Of a stretch of DNA of 64,000 nucleotides, positions 1 through 8,600 are shown in pieces (the stretch's first letter is position 1; every line of letters begins with the position of its first letter). The DNA comes from Competibacter_A sp002352125 (lineage in GTDB: Bacteria > Pseudomonadota > Gammaproteobacteria > Competibacterales > Competibacteraceae), in NCBI GenBank assembly GCA_035441325.1, contig DAOROA010000019.1:11232-75231 (forward strand), read 5' to 3'. The notes beneath the pieces are model-generated. The model searched no databases, had not been told where the DNA came from, and saw nothing but the letters and a program-made list of their open reading frames with translations. Position numbers and translations under genes: made by a program.

Positions 1-2
1 AA

Positions 3-2675
3 GCCTTGGCCGGCAAAACCGATGATGAACGTCAAGCGACGCGCACCGGCGCCTGGGCCGCGCTGCTGGCCTCGCCCAACCCGCCGCCGCGCCTGCGCTT
101 AGGCCAACTGTTGCTGGATTTATATACGGCCGACGACGAACCAGCCCGCGCTTTGTTGTTAGAGTTGATTCCCCAACTACCGCCGAACGCCATCGGTTGG
201 GGCATCTGGCAAGGCATCAAGGGCATTTACAAGCAGGCCGAACGGCGCCACGACCTCGCCATGCTGGGCGTTCTGTGCTATCGCCTGGACGACCAAGCCA
301 AACTGGGCGAAGGGGACATTTCGCGCGGCACTTGGTTGTACATGCGTCGTCGCGCTTGGCGCTATCTGCGGCAACTCGGCCAAGTCCTGCCGGAGTTGTT
401 TCCGGTGTACGCTGGCCAAGTGTTGCGTCACTACCCGCCTCAGTGCAACTTCCGCCACTGCTGGATCGCCAACCAGATTTGGCGGCACAAGGACTTGATC
501 GGCGCTACTGATCAAGGTCTGTTGAGCAGCAGCGGCCTGCCGAATAAAGACAAGCTTGACCGCCGCGCTTTCGACGACGCCTGGAAAATCAGTCCCGCGC
601 CGCTGTTACGATTGCTGGAGGATGCCCAAAATTCACAAGTCTGCGAATTCGCCATTCGCGGACTGGAGCAGGACTTCAAGGACACCCTACGCCACGTCGA
701 ACCGGCTTGGCTGGCCCGCCTCGGCGCCAAGCGGCTGGATATCGTGCACGACTTCATCATCAAACTGCTGCGCGACAATCCCGAGTTCCACCAGTCGAAA
801 CTGAAGCAACTCGGCTTGCACGACATGGTGTTGGGATTGCTATATAGCGGCAACAGCCCGGCCCGCCGCTACGCCATCGACTACGCCCGCGCCTACGCCA
901 CCGACCTGCCCGTCGCCGAATTGGTCAAGCTGGTGCGGGAAGGCGCACAGGACGCGCGGACCTTTGCCATCGCCCTGCTCGAACAACGGAAACCGGCTGA
1001 ACTGGGTTTGCCGACCCTGCTCATGTTATTGACGGTGCCAGCCAGCGCCGCTCTCGCCAAGGCCAAATTGCAGCAAGGTTTCCGGCCCCAGGACATCACC
1101 GCCGAACAGTTCGTCGAAGTGGCCCTCGCCCCTTCCGGTTCGCAAAACGCCACTGTCGAACGTCAAATACAACACATCCTGGGGCTCATTCAACAAGGCG
1201 TTCAAAATGCCGATTTCGAGCGCATCCTCAATAATCTTTCCCAACGAGGGGGCGCTTCCGCTCTCGATGCCGTACTCGAATTCTATCGGGACGCCAAGGT
1301 TACGGTCCCCGCTGCTTACTACCGTCAGGTATTGGACGATCCGCGTTGTACCGCCATGGCCCGCCAGCGGGTGCTTAAAGCACTGGCGGGTTATTCAGGA
1401 CGCGAGATCGGCTCGGATTGGATGCAGCAAGCCTTATTGAATCCTCATCTGAGCGATGCCGTGGCCGGCTGGTTGCGGCAGGGTAAATTCAAAGGCGAGG
1501 ATTTGGATGTCGAGTGGCTCAAGGGCCTTGCCATGCGTCCGGCGCTGCGCCCGCTCGCACTCCAGTTGCTCGGCGATTCGGAACTGGTCGCACCGAGCCG
1601 CGTCGGGCTGCCCTGGCTGCTGGCGATGGCGCGGCAAGCCGATTCGACCCTGCACGCTTTCGCCCACCGCTATCTATTGGAATCCTTCCGGCCCGACGAC
1701 TTCGCCAGCGGCGAGCGCAGCGGAATCGATCACCTGTGGGAACTGGCCTGCGGCCCTACCCAGCCGGAACCGGTGCGCCACTTCGCCGCCGCCTATCTCA
1801 AGGCCCATCATCCGAAAATCGGACCCAGCGATCCCGAAACGCGCACTTTCAACATCCAGCCCGGCTTGACTGCCGCCGATTATCCGTTGAGTCGGCTGCG
1901 TCCGCTGTTCGTCGATCAACGGCCCGATCTGCGTCGGCTGGCGGTCGCCATCGCGCGGGAGGAATTGCCCACCTGGAACGAACCGGCCCTCCTCTACCGG
2001 CTGGCCGACAGCGAACACCGCGAGCCGCGCGCTTTTGCCATCGAACAGTTGTTGCACTTGGGCGAAAGTTCGGTGGAACCCGCTCTACCGGTCGAATGGC
2101 TGTTGCCGGAACGGGTGTTTCAGTTGGCCGAAAACCGTCACAAGATCACCCGCGAGACAGCGCTGACCCTCATCCGCCGCCATCAAGAGCAACTTGGCGA
2201 TCCGGCGCGGCTGGCTTGGCTGATGGAAAGTCCGCACCGCGAGGTTGGGTTGTTCACCGTGCGATTACTGTGGGAACGCCAGCGCCGGAAGTTCGCGCCG
2301 ACTGTAAAGACCGTCGAGACCCAGCCCAGCGCTCCGGCTGGGGAACTGCGCCAGTTTCTGCGTAAGACCTTGTTCGGCCTGCCGCCTGGCCGGATGGAGC
2401 GACGCGAATTGGGCGCCGAACAGGCCGCGCCCGAACGGCCTTGGCCGGCCAGTGTCGGCAAGCGCCGGCTGATCGAAGCGATCAAGACGCTGGCTTTGGA
2501 AGATGCCGCTTTTGCCGAACTGGTGACGCCGGTTTTGGCGGAATTCCGGCATTCCCGCGCCAAGAACGAATGGCAACATTGCGTCGCCGCGCTAGTGCAA
2601 ATCCGGCGGGTACATCCAGCGATTCGAGTGGATTTGCCGATAGGGCAGGTGAATGCCAGATTGCGCAGTATTTAA
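3..2675 (+). CDS. Large HEAT-like repeat protein, 5' end cut by window
   Basis: The frame is open at the left edge (the codon before the first possible TTG at 6 is a sense codon), so the true start is probably outside the window. About 890 residues are visible. They are almost entirely short amphipathic helices rich in Leu, Ala and Arg, as in HEAT or ARM solenoids, with runs such as ARRYAIDYARAYA and EPRAFAIEQLLHLG. No signal peptide, membrane segment or catalytic motif is visible. HEAT solenoids usually act as protein-binding scaffolds; no function can be assigned from sequence. A second, much larger HEAT protein lies 3 kb downstream on the same strand, and the two may once have been neighbours. 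High GC, like the chromosome backbone. Confidence 0.75.
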   Translation, partial: ALAGKTDDERQATRTGAWAALLASPNPPPRLRLGQLLLDLYTADDEPARALLLELIPQLPPNAIGWGIWQGIKGIYKQAERRHDLAMLGVLCYRLDDQAKLGEGDISRGTWLYMRRRAWRYLRQLGQVLPELFPVYAGQVLRHYPPQCNFRHCWIANQIWRHKDLIGATDQGLLSSSGLPNKDKLDRRAFDDAWKISPAPLLRLLEDAQNSQVCEFAIRGLEQDFKDTLRHVEPAWLARLGAKRLDIVHDFIIKLLRDNPEFHQSKLKQLGLHDMVLGLLYSGNSPARRYAIDYARAYATDLPVAELVKLVREGAQDARTFAIALLEQRKPAELGLPTLLMLLTVPASAALAKAKLQQGFRPQDITAEQFVEVALAPSGSQNATVERQIQHILGLIQQGVQNADFERILNNLSQRGGASALDAVLEFYRDAKVTVPAAYYRQVLDDPRCTAMARQRVLKALAGYSGREIGSDWMQQALLNPHLSDAVAGWLRQGKFKGEDLDVEWLKGLAMRPALRPLALQLLGDSELVAPSRVGLPWLLAMARQADSTLHAFAHRYLLESFRPDDFASGERSGIDHLWELACGPTQPEPVRHFAAAYLKAHHPKIGPSDPETRTFNIQPGLTAADYPLSRLRPLFVDQRPDLRRLAVAIAREELPTWNEPALLYRLADSEHREPRAFAIEQLLHLGESSVEPALPVEWLLPERVFQLAENRHKITRETALTLIRRHQEQLGDPARLAWLMESPHREVGLFTVRLLWERQRRKFAPTVKTVETQPSAPAGELRQFLRKTLFGLPPGRMERRELGAEQAAPERPWPASVGKRRLIEAIKTLALEDAAFAELVTPVLAEFRHSRAKNEWQHCVAALVQIRRVHPAIRVDLPIGQVNARLRSI

Positions 2676-2705
2676 CTTCTCAAAAGGACAACTCACCTTG
2701 CCCTT

Positions 2706-2894
2706 ATGAAAGTTGGCGACATGCTCAAAATGTTGAAAGCCGATGGTTGGTATCTCGTCGCTACCGTGGGAAGTCACCGACAATTCAAACATCCCACCAA
2801 GTTAGGGCGTGTTACTGTACCGGGTAAACCGAGCGACGATTTAACTCTGGGGACTCAAAACAGTATCTTGAAACAGGCTGGTTTGAAAAAATGA
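2706..2894 (+). CDS. hicA: HicA family toxin, predicted mRNA interferase
   Basis: A 62-residue protein with the compact HicA fold signature: an N-terminal GDMLKMLKADGWYLVATVGSHRQFKHP stretch broken here as GDMLKMLKADGW and GSHRQFKHP, where the His in GSHRQF is the conserved catalytic histidine of the family, followed by a basic VTVPGKPSDDL segment. HicA toxins have a double-stranded RNA-binding-like fold and cut mRNA. The partner hicB starts 13 bases after its stop, in the usual toxin-first order. The GGA-containing ribosome site is distant, so translation may be weak. AT-richer than the HEAT genes on either side. Confidence 0.9.
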   Translation: MKVGDMLKMLKADGWYLVATVGSHRQFKHPTKLGRVTVPGKPSDDLTLGTQNSILKQAGLKK

Positions 2895-2907
2895 TGAGGG
2901 CTCTTCC

Positions 2908-3120
2908 ATGCGTTATGCGGTAGTGATTGAAAAAGCGGAACGAAATTATGCGGCTTATGTTCCCGATCTTCCCGGCTGTATAGCGACCGGCCGAACTCTG
3001 GAAGAGATAGAAACACAGATTCAAGAAGCCATTCAATTGCATTTACATGGTATGCGAGAGGATGGCTTACCGATTCCAGAGCCTTCCAGTCAGGTGGAAT
3101 ATATTGAAGTAGCTGCTTAA
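2908..3120 (+). CDS. hicB: HicB family antitoxin
   Basis: A 70-residue protein that matches the N-terminal HicB domain: RYAVVIEKAERNYAAYVPDLPG followed by CIATGRTLEEIETQIQEAI. The YVPDLPGC segment is the family hallmark. The domain is a partly degraded RNase H-like fold that caps HicA. There is no C-terminal DNA-binding domain, so this is the short form of HicB; autoregulation would need another surface or may be absent. A GAGGG ribosome site lies 8 bases before the ATG. Paired with hicA just upstream. Confidence 0.92.
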   Translation: MRYAVVIEKAERNYAAYVPDLPGCIATGRTLEEIETQIQEAIQLHLHGMREDGLPIPEPSSQVEYIEVAA

Positions 3121-3235
3121 GCTTGGCTTGAACCTGTAACCAAACTGCTTTGCGAATATCAAAGCTAAAGAATAAATACATCAGTTAAATAACAGCTAGT
3201 TCGGCTTCACCTTGCTACACCAACGGAGAACGAGA

Positions 3236-5089
3236 GTGATTTCACTGGAAGAATTTGAGAGTCAATGGCTGGAAGATGTCGTCGCTGGTACCCCGTCGAC
3301 AACCGAATTGGGTCACCGATTCACTGAAAAGATTCTTCGAGACTGGCACGAGATCGATTCAGCCACCACAGAGATAGTTCTTTGTGACGGCGCAGGCGAC
3401 GGTGGCATCGACGCTGCAATCTTTGTTCGAGGAGATCCGAACGAAGGGATCGAGGGTGACACATGGATGCTCATACAGAGCAAGTATGGGTCAGCCTTCG
3501 CCGGGTCGGAAACGATTAGCGCGGAAGCGCAAAAGCTCTTCGCAACACTCGATGGCAAGCGAGAAAAGCTGTCGTCATTGTCAACAGAGTTAGTTGGACG
3601 CCTGCGAAATTTCTTGCAAAACAAAGGGCCGAAAGACCGACTTGAGTATGTATTGGCAACCACCAAGAGATTGACCGTCGAAGAAGAGGAATACCTTGCA
3701 AATATTAAGACCTTAGGCCGAGCAAAATTTGGTGAATGTTTCGACGTTGACTCAGTTTCAATAGAAATAATATATAACAAGGTCGCAGAAGAAGACGCGT
3801 TCGGACCAGCGAAGATTCAAGTCAAGCTGAAGACTATAGTCGCTAGTTCTGGGAACATTCTACTTGTCGGCGCGACTCGTCTAACAGACGTGTACCAGTT
3901 TATGCAGGACTACAAGTCGGCATCCGGCGATCTAGACCTACTTTATGAAAAGAATGTTCGCAAATTTCTCGGCAATAAGAGGAAAGTTAACAAAGGGATT
4001 GAAGCGACAATCGAAAACCATCCTGAGCGGTTCGGTCTGTACAACAACGGTATCACAATTGTCACCGAAGAAGTCTCGAAGCTCAGCACTGACGAGCTTT
4101 TCCTTCGGAATCCTTTCATTGTAAACGGTTGTCAGACTACCCGTTCGATTTGGTCTGTCTTGCAAAGAAAACTCAACTCAGGAGGAACATCCCCAACGCC
4201 GCAACAGAAGACCTGGGAAGAGAAACTAAACGCGGCCGTTGTCATTACAAAAATCGTTGTTGTCGGTGCCGAGGGGGAAGAATTGCTGACCGAGACAACA
4301 CGCTATACCAACTCGCAGAACGCTGTCGGAGAGAAAGATTTCATCGCTCTCGAAAAGGATTTTCGAAACTGGGTACCTTTTTTCAACTCAAGATACGGAG
4401 TTTTCTTGGAGATTCAACGCGGTGCCTGGGAGGCGAGGCGTGTCTTTCAACGCCAACACCCCCTTACTGAACCTCGCTACGAAGAAGCGGCATATGCATT
4501 CGACTTGCTGAAGGCCTACGCCGCTGGATGGTTGACCGAGCCTGGCGTTGCATACGCAAAGAATCCGCCGTTTGCACCTGGCGGCTCCCTCTTCAATAAA
4601 ATTACGAACGATCCGACTTTCGGCATTGAAGGTCTTTACGCCGCATTCTTGATGCAAAAATTGGCCAACAAGTACAACTTCGGCCGAGGTGCAAAGATAC
4701 CCAGCCGTGGTCAGACACGGTATCTATTCATCATGGTTGCAACTGACTTGGTTAAGGATTTCTTGCTGAACAATCAACTCGACTATACGCACGCATCTAT
4801 CTCAACTGCGATATCACGGTTGCATATCGGTGGATATCTAGAGCATTTTGGCGATGCGGCGGTTCAACTGATAGATGATTATCTCACGCAGGGGAATGAA
4901 GACAGTCTCTTTCTAGAACCGGAATTTCTCAAAATGCTAGACCTGAATGCATTTTTGAAGTCAGAAAAACTTGGCAAGGGAGATGAATTCTCGCCTAGAC
5001 TTCGCACTCAGATTGCTATGACGAAAAAGATCTTCAGAAGGAACGCTCCAACGCAGCAGATGAAGGCTGCTATCACTGCATCACAGTGA
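3236..5089 (+). CDS. AIPR family abortive-infection protein with nuclease-like N-terminus
   Basis: About 617 residues from a GTG at 3236, chosen because GGAG lies 7 bases before it; the frame is open to a TTG at 3212 that lacks a ribosome site. The central segment FIVNGCQTTRSIW (VNGCQT near residues 296-301) is the signature of AIPR proteins, named from a lactococcal abortive phage-infection protein. Near residues 51-83 the string DGAGDGGID, then IQSKYG about 20 residues later, resembles the D-x(n)-QxK core of PD-(D/E)XK nucleases, so a nucleic-acid-cleaving role is likely but inferred. AT-richer than its surroundings and followed immediately by an attC-like element, which suggests acquisition as a mobile cassette. 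It stands alone, with no methylase or other defence partner next to it except hicAB. Confidence 0.85.
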   Translation: MISLEEFESQWLEDVVAGTPSTTELGHRFTEKILRDWHEIDSATTEIVLCDGAGDGGIDAAIFVRGDPNEGIEGDTWMLIQSKYGSAFAGSETISAEAQKLFATLDGKREKLSSLSTELVGRLRNFLQNKGPKDRLEYVLATTKRLTVEEEEYLANIKTLGRAKFGECFDVDSVSIEIIYNKVAEEDAFGPAKIQVKLKTIVASSGNILLVGATRLTDVYQFMQDYKSASGDLDLLYEKNVRKFLGNKRKVNKGIEATIENHPERFGLYNNGITIVTEEVSKLSTDELFLRNPFIVNGCQTTRSIWSVLQRKLNSGGTSPTPQQKTWEEKLNAAVVITKIVVVGAEGEELLTETTRYTNSQNAVGEKDFIALEKDFRNWVPFFNSRYGVFLEIQRGAWEARRVFQRQHPLTEPRYEEAAYAFDLLKAYAAGWLTEPGVAYAKNPPFAPGGSLFNKITNDPTFGIEGLYAAFLMQKLANKYNFGRGAKIPSRGQTRYLFIMVATDLVKDFLLNNQLDYTHASISTAISRLHIGGYLEHFGDAAVQLIDDYLTQGNEDSLFLEPEFLKMLDLNAFLKSEKLGKGDEFSPRLRTQIAMTKKIFRRNAPTQQMKAAITASQ

Positions 5090-5090
5090 T

Positions 5091-5168
5091 GCTGAACAAG
5101 CGGCTCAACTGGATGTGCTCCAGTCGGCTTCACCTCCTTCTGCACGCCGGTTAGCCGCAATGTTAGTT
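5091..5168 (+). repeat. attC-like integron recombination element
   Basis: It begins two bases after the AIPR stop. Outer boxes GCTGAAC (5091-5097) and GTTAGTT (5162-5168) each differ by one base from the attC consensus RYYYAAC and GTTRRRY. The inner arms AACAAGCGGCT (5095-5105) and AGCCGCAATGTT (5153-5164) are complementary with extra unpaired bases, as in the folded bottom strand recognised by integron integrases. A smaller CTGGA/TCCAG hairpin sits in the middle. The length of 78 bases is typical. No integrase gene is in the window, so this would be a lone site outside a complete integron. Confidence 0.55.
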
Positions 5169-5188
5169 AAAAATGGAGCGGATCATTT

Positions 5189-5593
5189 ATGAAAAAGCTC
5201 GTCCTAATCGCGATTATTTTAGCTATTGGTTGGTACGGGAACTATTTATATAAGCAACATGGATCAATATTTACGCAACAATCACTCACTGATTTAGCCT
5301 ATAAAAAACCAACAAAGTGTATTACAAAAGATGGGCGCATTCTTTACGGTGACTTACCTCAAGGAACAGTCTGTTTAGAGGAAAAACCAGTAGGAGGAGC
5401 ACTGACAATTATGCCTTCGCAAAACTCCAGTAAGGTAGTAACTTCAAGTTTTAAATGTGATGGCAGAACCCACTGTTCACAGATGACCTCTTGTGAAGAA
5501 GCGACCTTCTTTTTAAGAAACTGCCCTAATGTAAAGATAGATGGAAACAATGATGGAGTTCCTTGTGAGAAACAATGGTGCGGGCGATTTTAA
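5189..5593 (+). CDS. Small exported or membrane-anchored Excalibur-domain protein
   Basis: A 134-residue protein. Residues 1-21 form a Lys-Lys start plus a hydrophobic segment, either a signal anchor or an uncleaved signal peptide. Residues about 42-62 (KCITKDGRILYGDLP) resemble the DUF4124 type of exported proteins. The C-terminal 45 residues carry the Excalibur pattern: paired cysteines and KIDGNNDGVPCE, the DxDxDGxxCE-like calcium-binding loop. Excalibur domains are extracellular, and their role is poorly known. The gene begins 21 bases after the attC-like element, so it could be the next gene of a cassette array, but no attC follows it. Strongly AT-rich compared with the gene downstream. 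Confidence 0.75.
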   Translation: MKKLVLIAIILAIGWYGNYLYKQHGSIFTQQSLTDLAYKKPTKCITKDGRILYGDLPQGTVCLEEKPVGGALTIMPSQNSSKVVTSSFKCDGRTHCSQMTSCEEATFFLRNCPNVKIDGNNDGVPCEKQWCGRF

Positions 5594-5671
5594 ATAAAAT
5601 TTTGCTTCTTTTATTGTCACCGACACCACCACTGCTAAGTGCAAACCGTATTCCAAAAGGAATCGCCTCCC

Positions 5672-8600
5672 GTGGCTAAACAATACGCGCCTCACATCGA
5701 ACGCTTATTAGCCGTCGCCGCCAGCGGCAAGCTGTTGGCCGTCGGCGGTCGCCGCGATGCGGTGGGTATCACCGACTCCAGCGTTCACCTGCTGCAACTG
5801 CCCAAGCTCAATGCCCGCTTCAGCGCCCCGCTCGATGCCGCCGCGTCCGCGCTGACCTTCTGCGGCGATGATCTGTTGCTGGCCGGAACCGCCAAGGGCG
5901 ATCTGGCCATTTGGCGCGCAAACGGCGAAGGCAAAACCCCGGATGGGCAACTGGCTGTTCACACCGGCGCGGTGCGCGCACTGGCTGCGACCGGCTCGCA
6001 GGTCTTGAGCGTCGGCGACGACGGCGTACTGGCATTGCACGCCATCGAAATGGATGGCGACCGGCCCCGTTTGCACGAGCAGGCCAAACGCCGCTTGAGC
6101 GAACAGCCATTACGCGCCGTCGCGCTGGACCCGACAAGCGGCAGCGTGGCCGCCGCCGGCGCCGATAACACCATTTACGTCCTGCCACTGGCCCAACTGG
6201 GTGACGCCGAACCCCGTGTTATGCCCTGCGGCGAACGTGGCATCTACTCTTTGGCCTTCACCGGCGACGGGCGGATCGTGGCCGGCTGCGGCGACGGTTC
6301 GATCCGGGTCTGCTTTCTGGAAGGGGCCATCGACGAAGAAAATCGCAGCGGCGACGCCGCCCATCAGGGACCGGTGCGCAGCCTGCTGTTCAGCGCGGCG
6401 CTGAACGACGAACAGGGCCGTCCCCTTCCCCGCCGCTTGTTCTCACTCGGCGAGGACGGCGAACTCAAGGTCTGGACGCTGGATCAGCGCCGCAAACCGC
6501 GCACCGTCCCTATCGGCCGCAACGCCAGCGCGCTGGCGCTGTTCGATCCGTTGCCGCAGGCCAAGCCGGAACAGCGCGGCGGCTTGCTGGTCGCGGTTAC
6601 GGAAAACCGGCTGATTTGGCTCAGTCCGGTCGATCAAAGCGGCAATCCATCCGGTAGCGCCGAAACCTGGGATTCCCGGCTGCAACGCTTGCTCGACGAG
6701 GTTAAAGCGAATCGTTCATCGTCGGCCACCCTGGACGCTTTGGCGCAACTGGCCGAGGACGAGGCGCGGGAAGGCTTAGAATACGTGCTCGGGCAAGATT
6801 CCCGGCCGGGGCAACGCATCGAAGCCGCGCAAAAGCTGGGCGACAGCCAGCGCCGCCGTAGCCGGCCAGTGCTGGCCAAGGCGCTGAACAACGACCATGT
6901 CGGCGTGCGCAAGGCCGCGTTGAAAGCCTTGGAACAGATCGACGCCGAAGCGCCGCTGCAAGCCCTGCAACTGGCGCTGGGCAGCCAGCACCCGGACATC
7001 CGGCTCGATGCGGTGCAACGCCTGACCGCATTACGCCAAGCATCGCCTCTGGTGCCGGGATTGCTGAACGAACGGTTGAACGACTCGGACGCCAAAGTCC
7101 GAGAAGCCGCGCTCGATGGTTTACTGACCTTGGACCCCGAAGCAGGCGTGGCGCCCCTGCGTGGCGCATTTGAGCGAGGCTCCCCCGACATCCGCCGCGC
7201 GGTCCTGATCCGGCTGGGGCGGCAGCGATTGAACGCCACGCCACAGGGCCGCCAGTTACTCGGCCAAGCGATCAATGACGACACGTTCGCGGTGCGCCAC
7301 GCGGCCTTTTGGATCGCGGTCGCGGTCCACCCTGCGCTGGTTGCCAACCTGCGCGCCAGCGGCGCCGATGTCGCCAAGATACTGGACGAATACACCGCTC
7401 TCGGCATCGAAGGCGCGGCAACCACCACCGGCACGGCCCCGACCGAGCCGGACCTGGAACCGCTGTTCACTGCTCTGGTTTGCCGTCAGCCGGACATGGC
7501 CTTGCAAAGTGCTTTGTGCTTGAGCTGGCTCGGCGACGACCGCGCCAGCGGCGCCTTGCTGCAACTTAGCCGGGAACCGGAGGCCGGGACACGGCGGATG
7601 GTCACCGGTTTTCTGGCCAACGCCACCATCAATCTGGCCGGCGACCGGCGCTTGCGCCATCGCCTGCAATGGCTGTTGAACGACGACGATGCGCAAGTTC
7701 GCGCCACCGCGTTCGACGGTCTGCTCAAACTGGCCGAGCCAGAAGGTCCAGCCGGCGAGATCGATCTGGCCGAACTGGCTCTGCGTACCCAGGCCGGCGA
7801 GATCCGGACCCGCGCCCTGCAATTGCTGGTCAAACACGGTGCAACTGCGCAAGGTGAACTCGCCGTCCACATCGATGGATTGCTCGGTCATGCCCTGGAC
7901 GACGAAGCCGAAGACGTGCGCCGGGAAGCCATGCGAACGCTGTGGGCCTGGCACAGCAAACGCCCAGAAACCACCCTGCGCCGGGCGGTCGCCTCGGTGC
8001 ATCCCGACGTGCGCCGCTGGGCCGTGGACGAACTGGCTCGCCAAGCCCGCCAGTCACGCGCCTGGGCCAAGGAATTGCTGATCGAGCGGGCCGGCGACAG
8101 CGCCGCCGAGGTCGGTTTGGCCGCCTACGAGGCGCTGACCAAGGAAGACGCCGACAAGAAACGCTCCAATTACCACCTGGCGGCGCTCAATTCGCCCGCT
8201 GCCGAAGTCCGCTTGGCCGGTTCGAAAGGCGCGCTAGAAGCGACCGACCCGGCCCCGCTGCGGAACCGTTTGATCGAACTGTTGCAAACCGAGGAAGCGC
8301 CTCAGTTCCTCGCCGCCATCGAAGCGCTCGACAAACTGTTGCCCAACGACGCGCAAGCGTTCGCTCTCGCCTTCGATAGCCCGTTTTATCTGCTGCGGGT
8401 GCGCGCCGGTGAATTGTGCGGCAAACGCCGGGATCATCGCGCGGTTGGACCGATGCAGGCGTTGCTGAGCATCCCCAAAACTGACCGCGATTGCCCTTCC
8501 GAAACGTTGCGCCAGCGCGCCGCCAATGCTTTGGCCGATGTAGGTGACCCGGCCAGCATCCCATTTTTAACCATTCTCCTGCGCGACGACGATCCGCTGG

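Noticed and set aside
3121..3190. A second attC site between hicB and the AIPR gene
   Set aside because: GTTAAAT at 3184 fits the core box, but I found no RYYYAAC partner and no complementary arms upstream, so a full attC is not supported.
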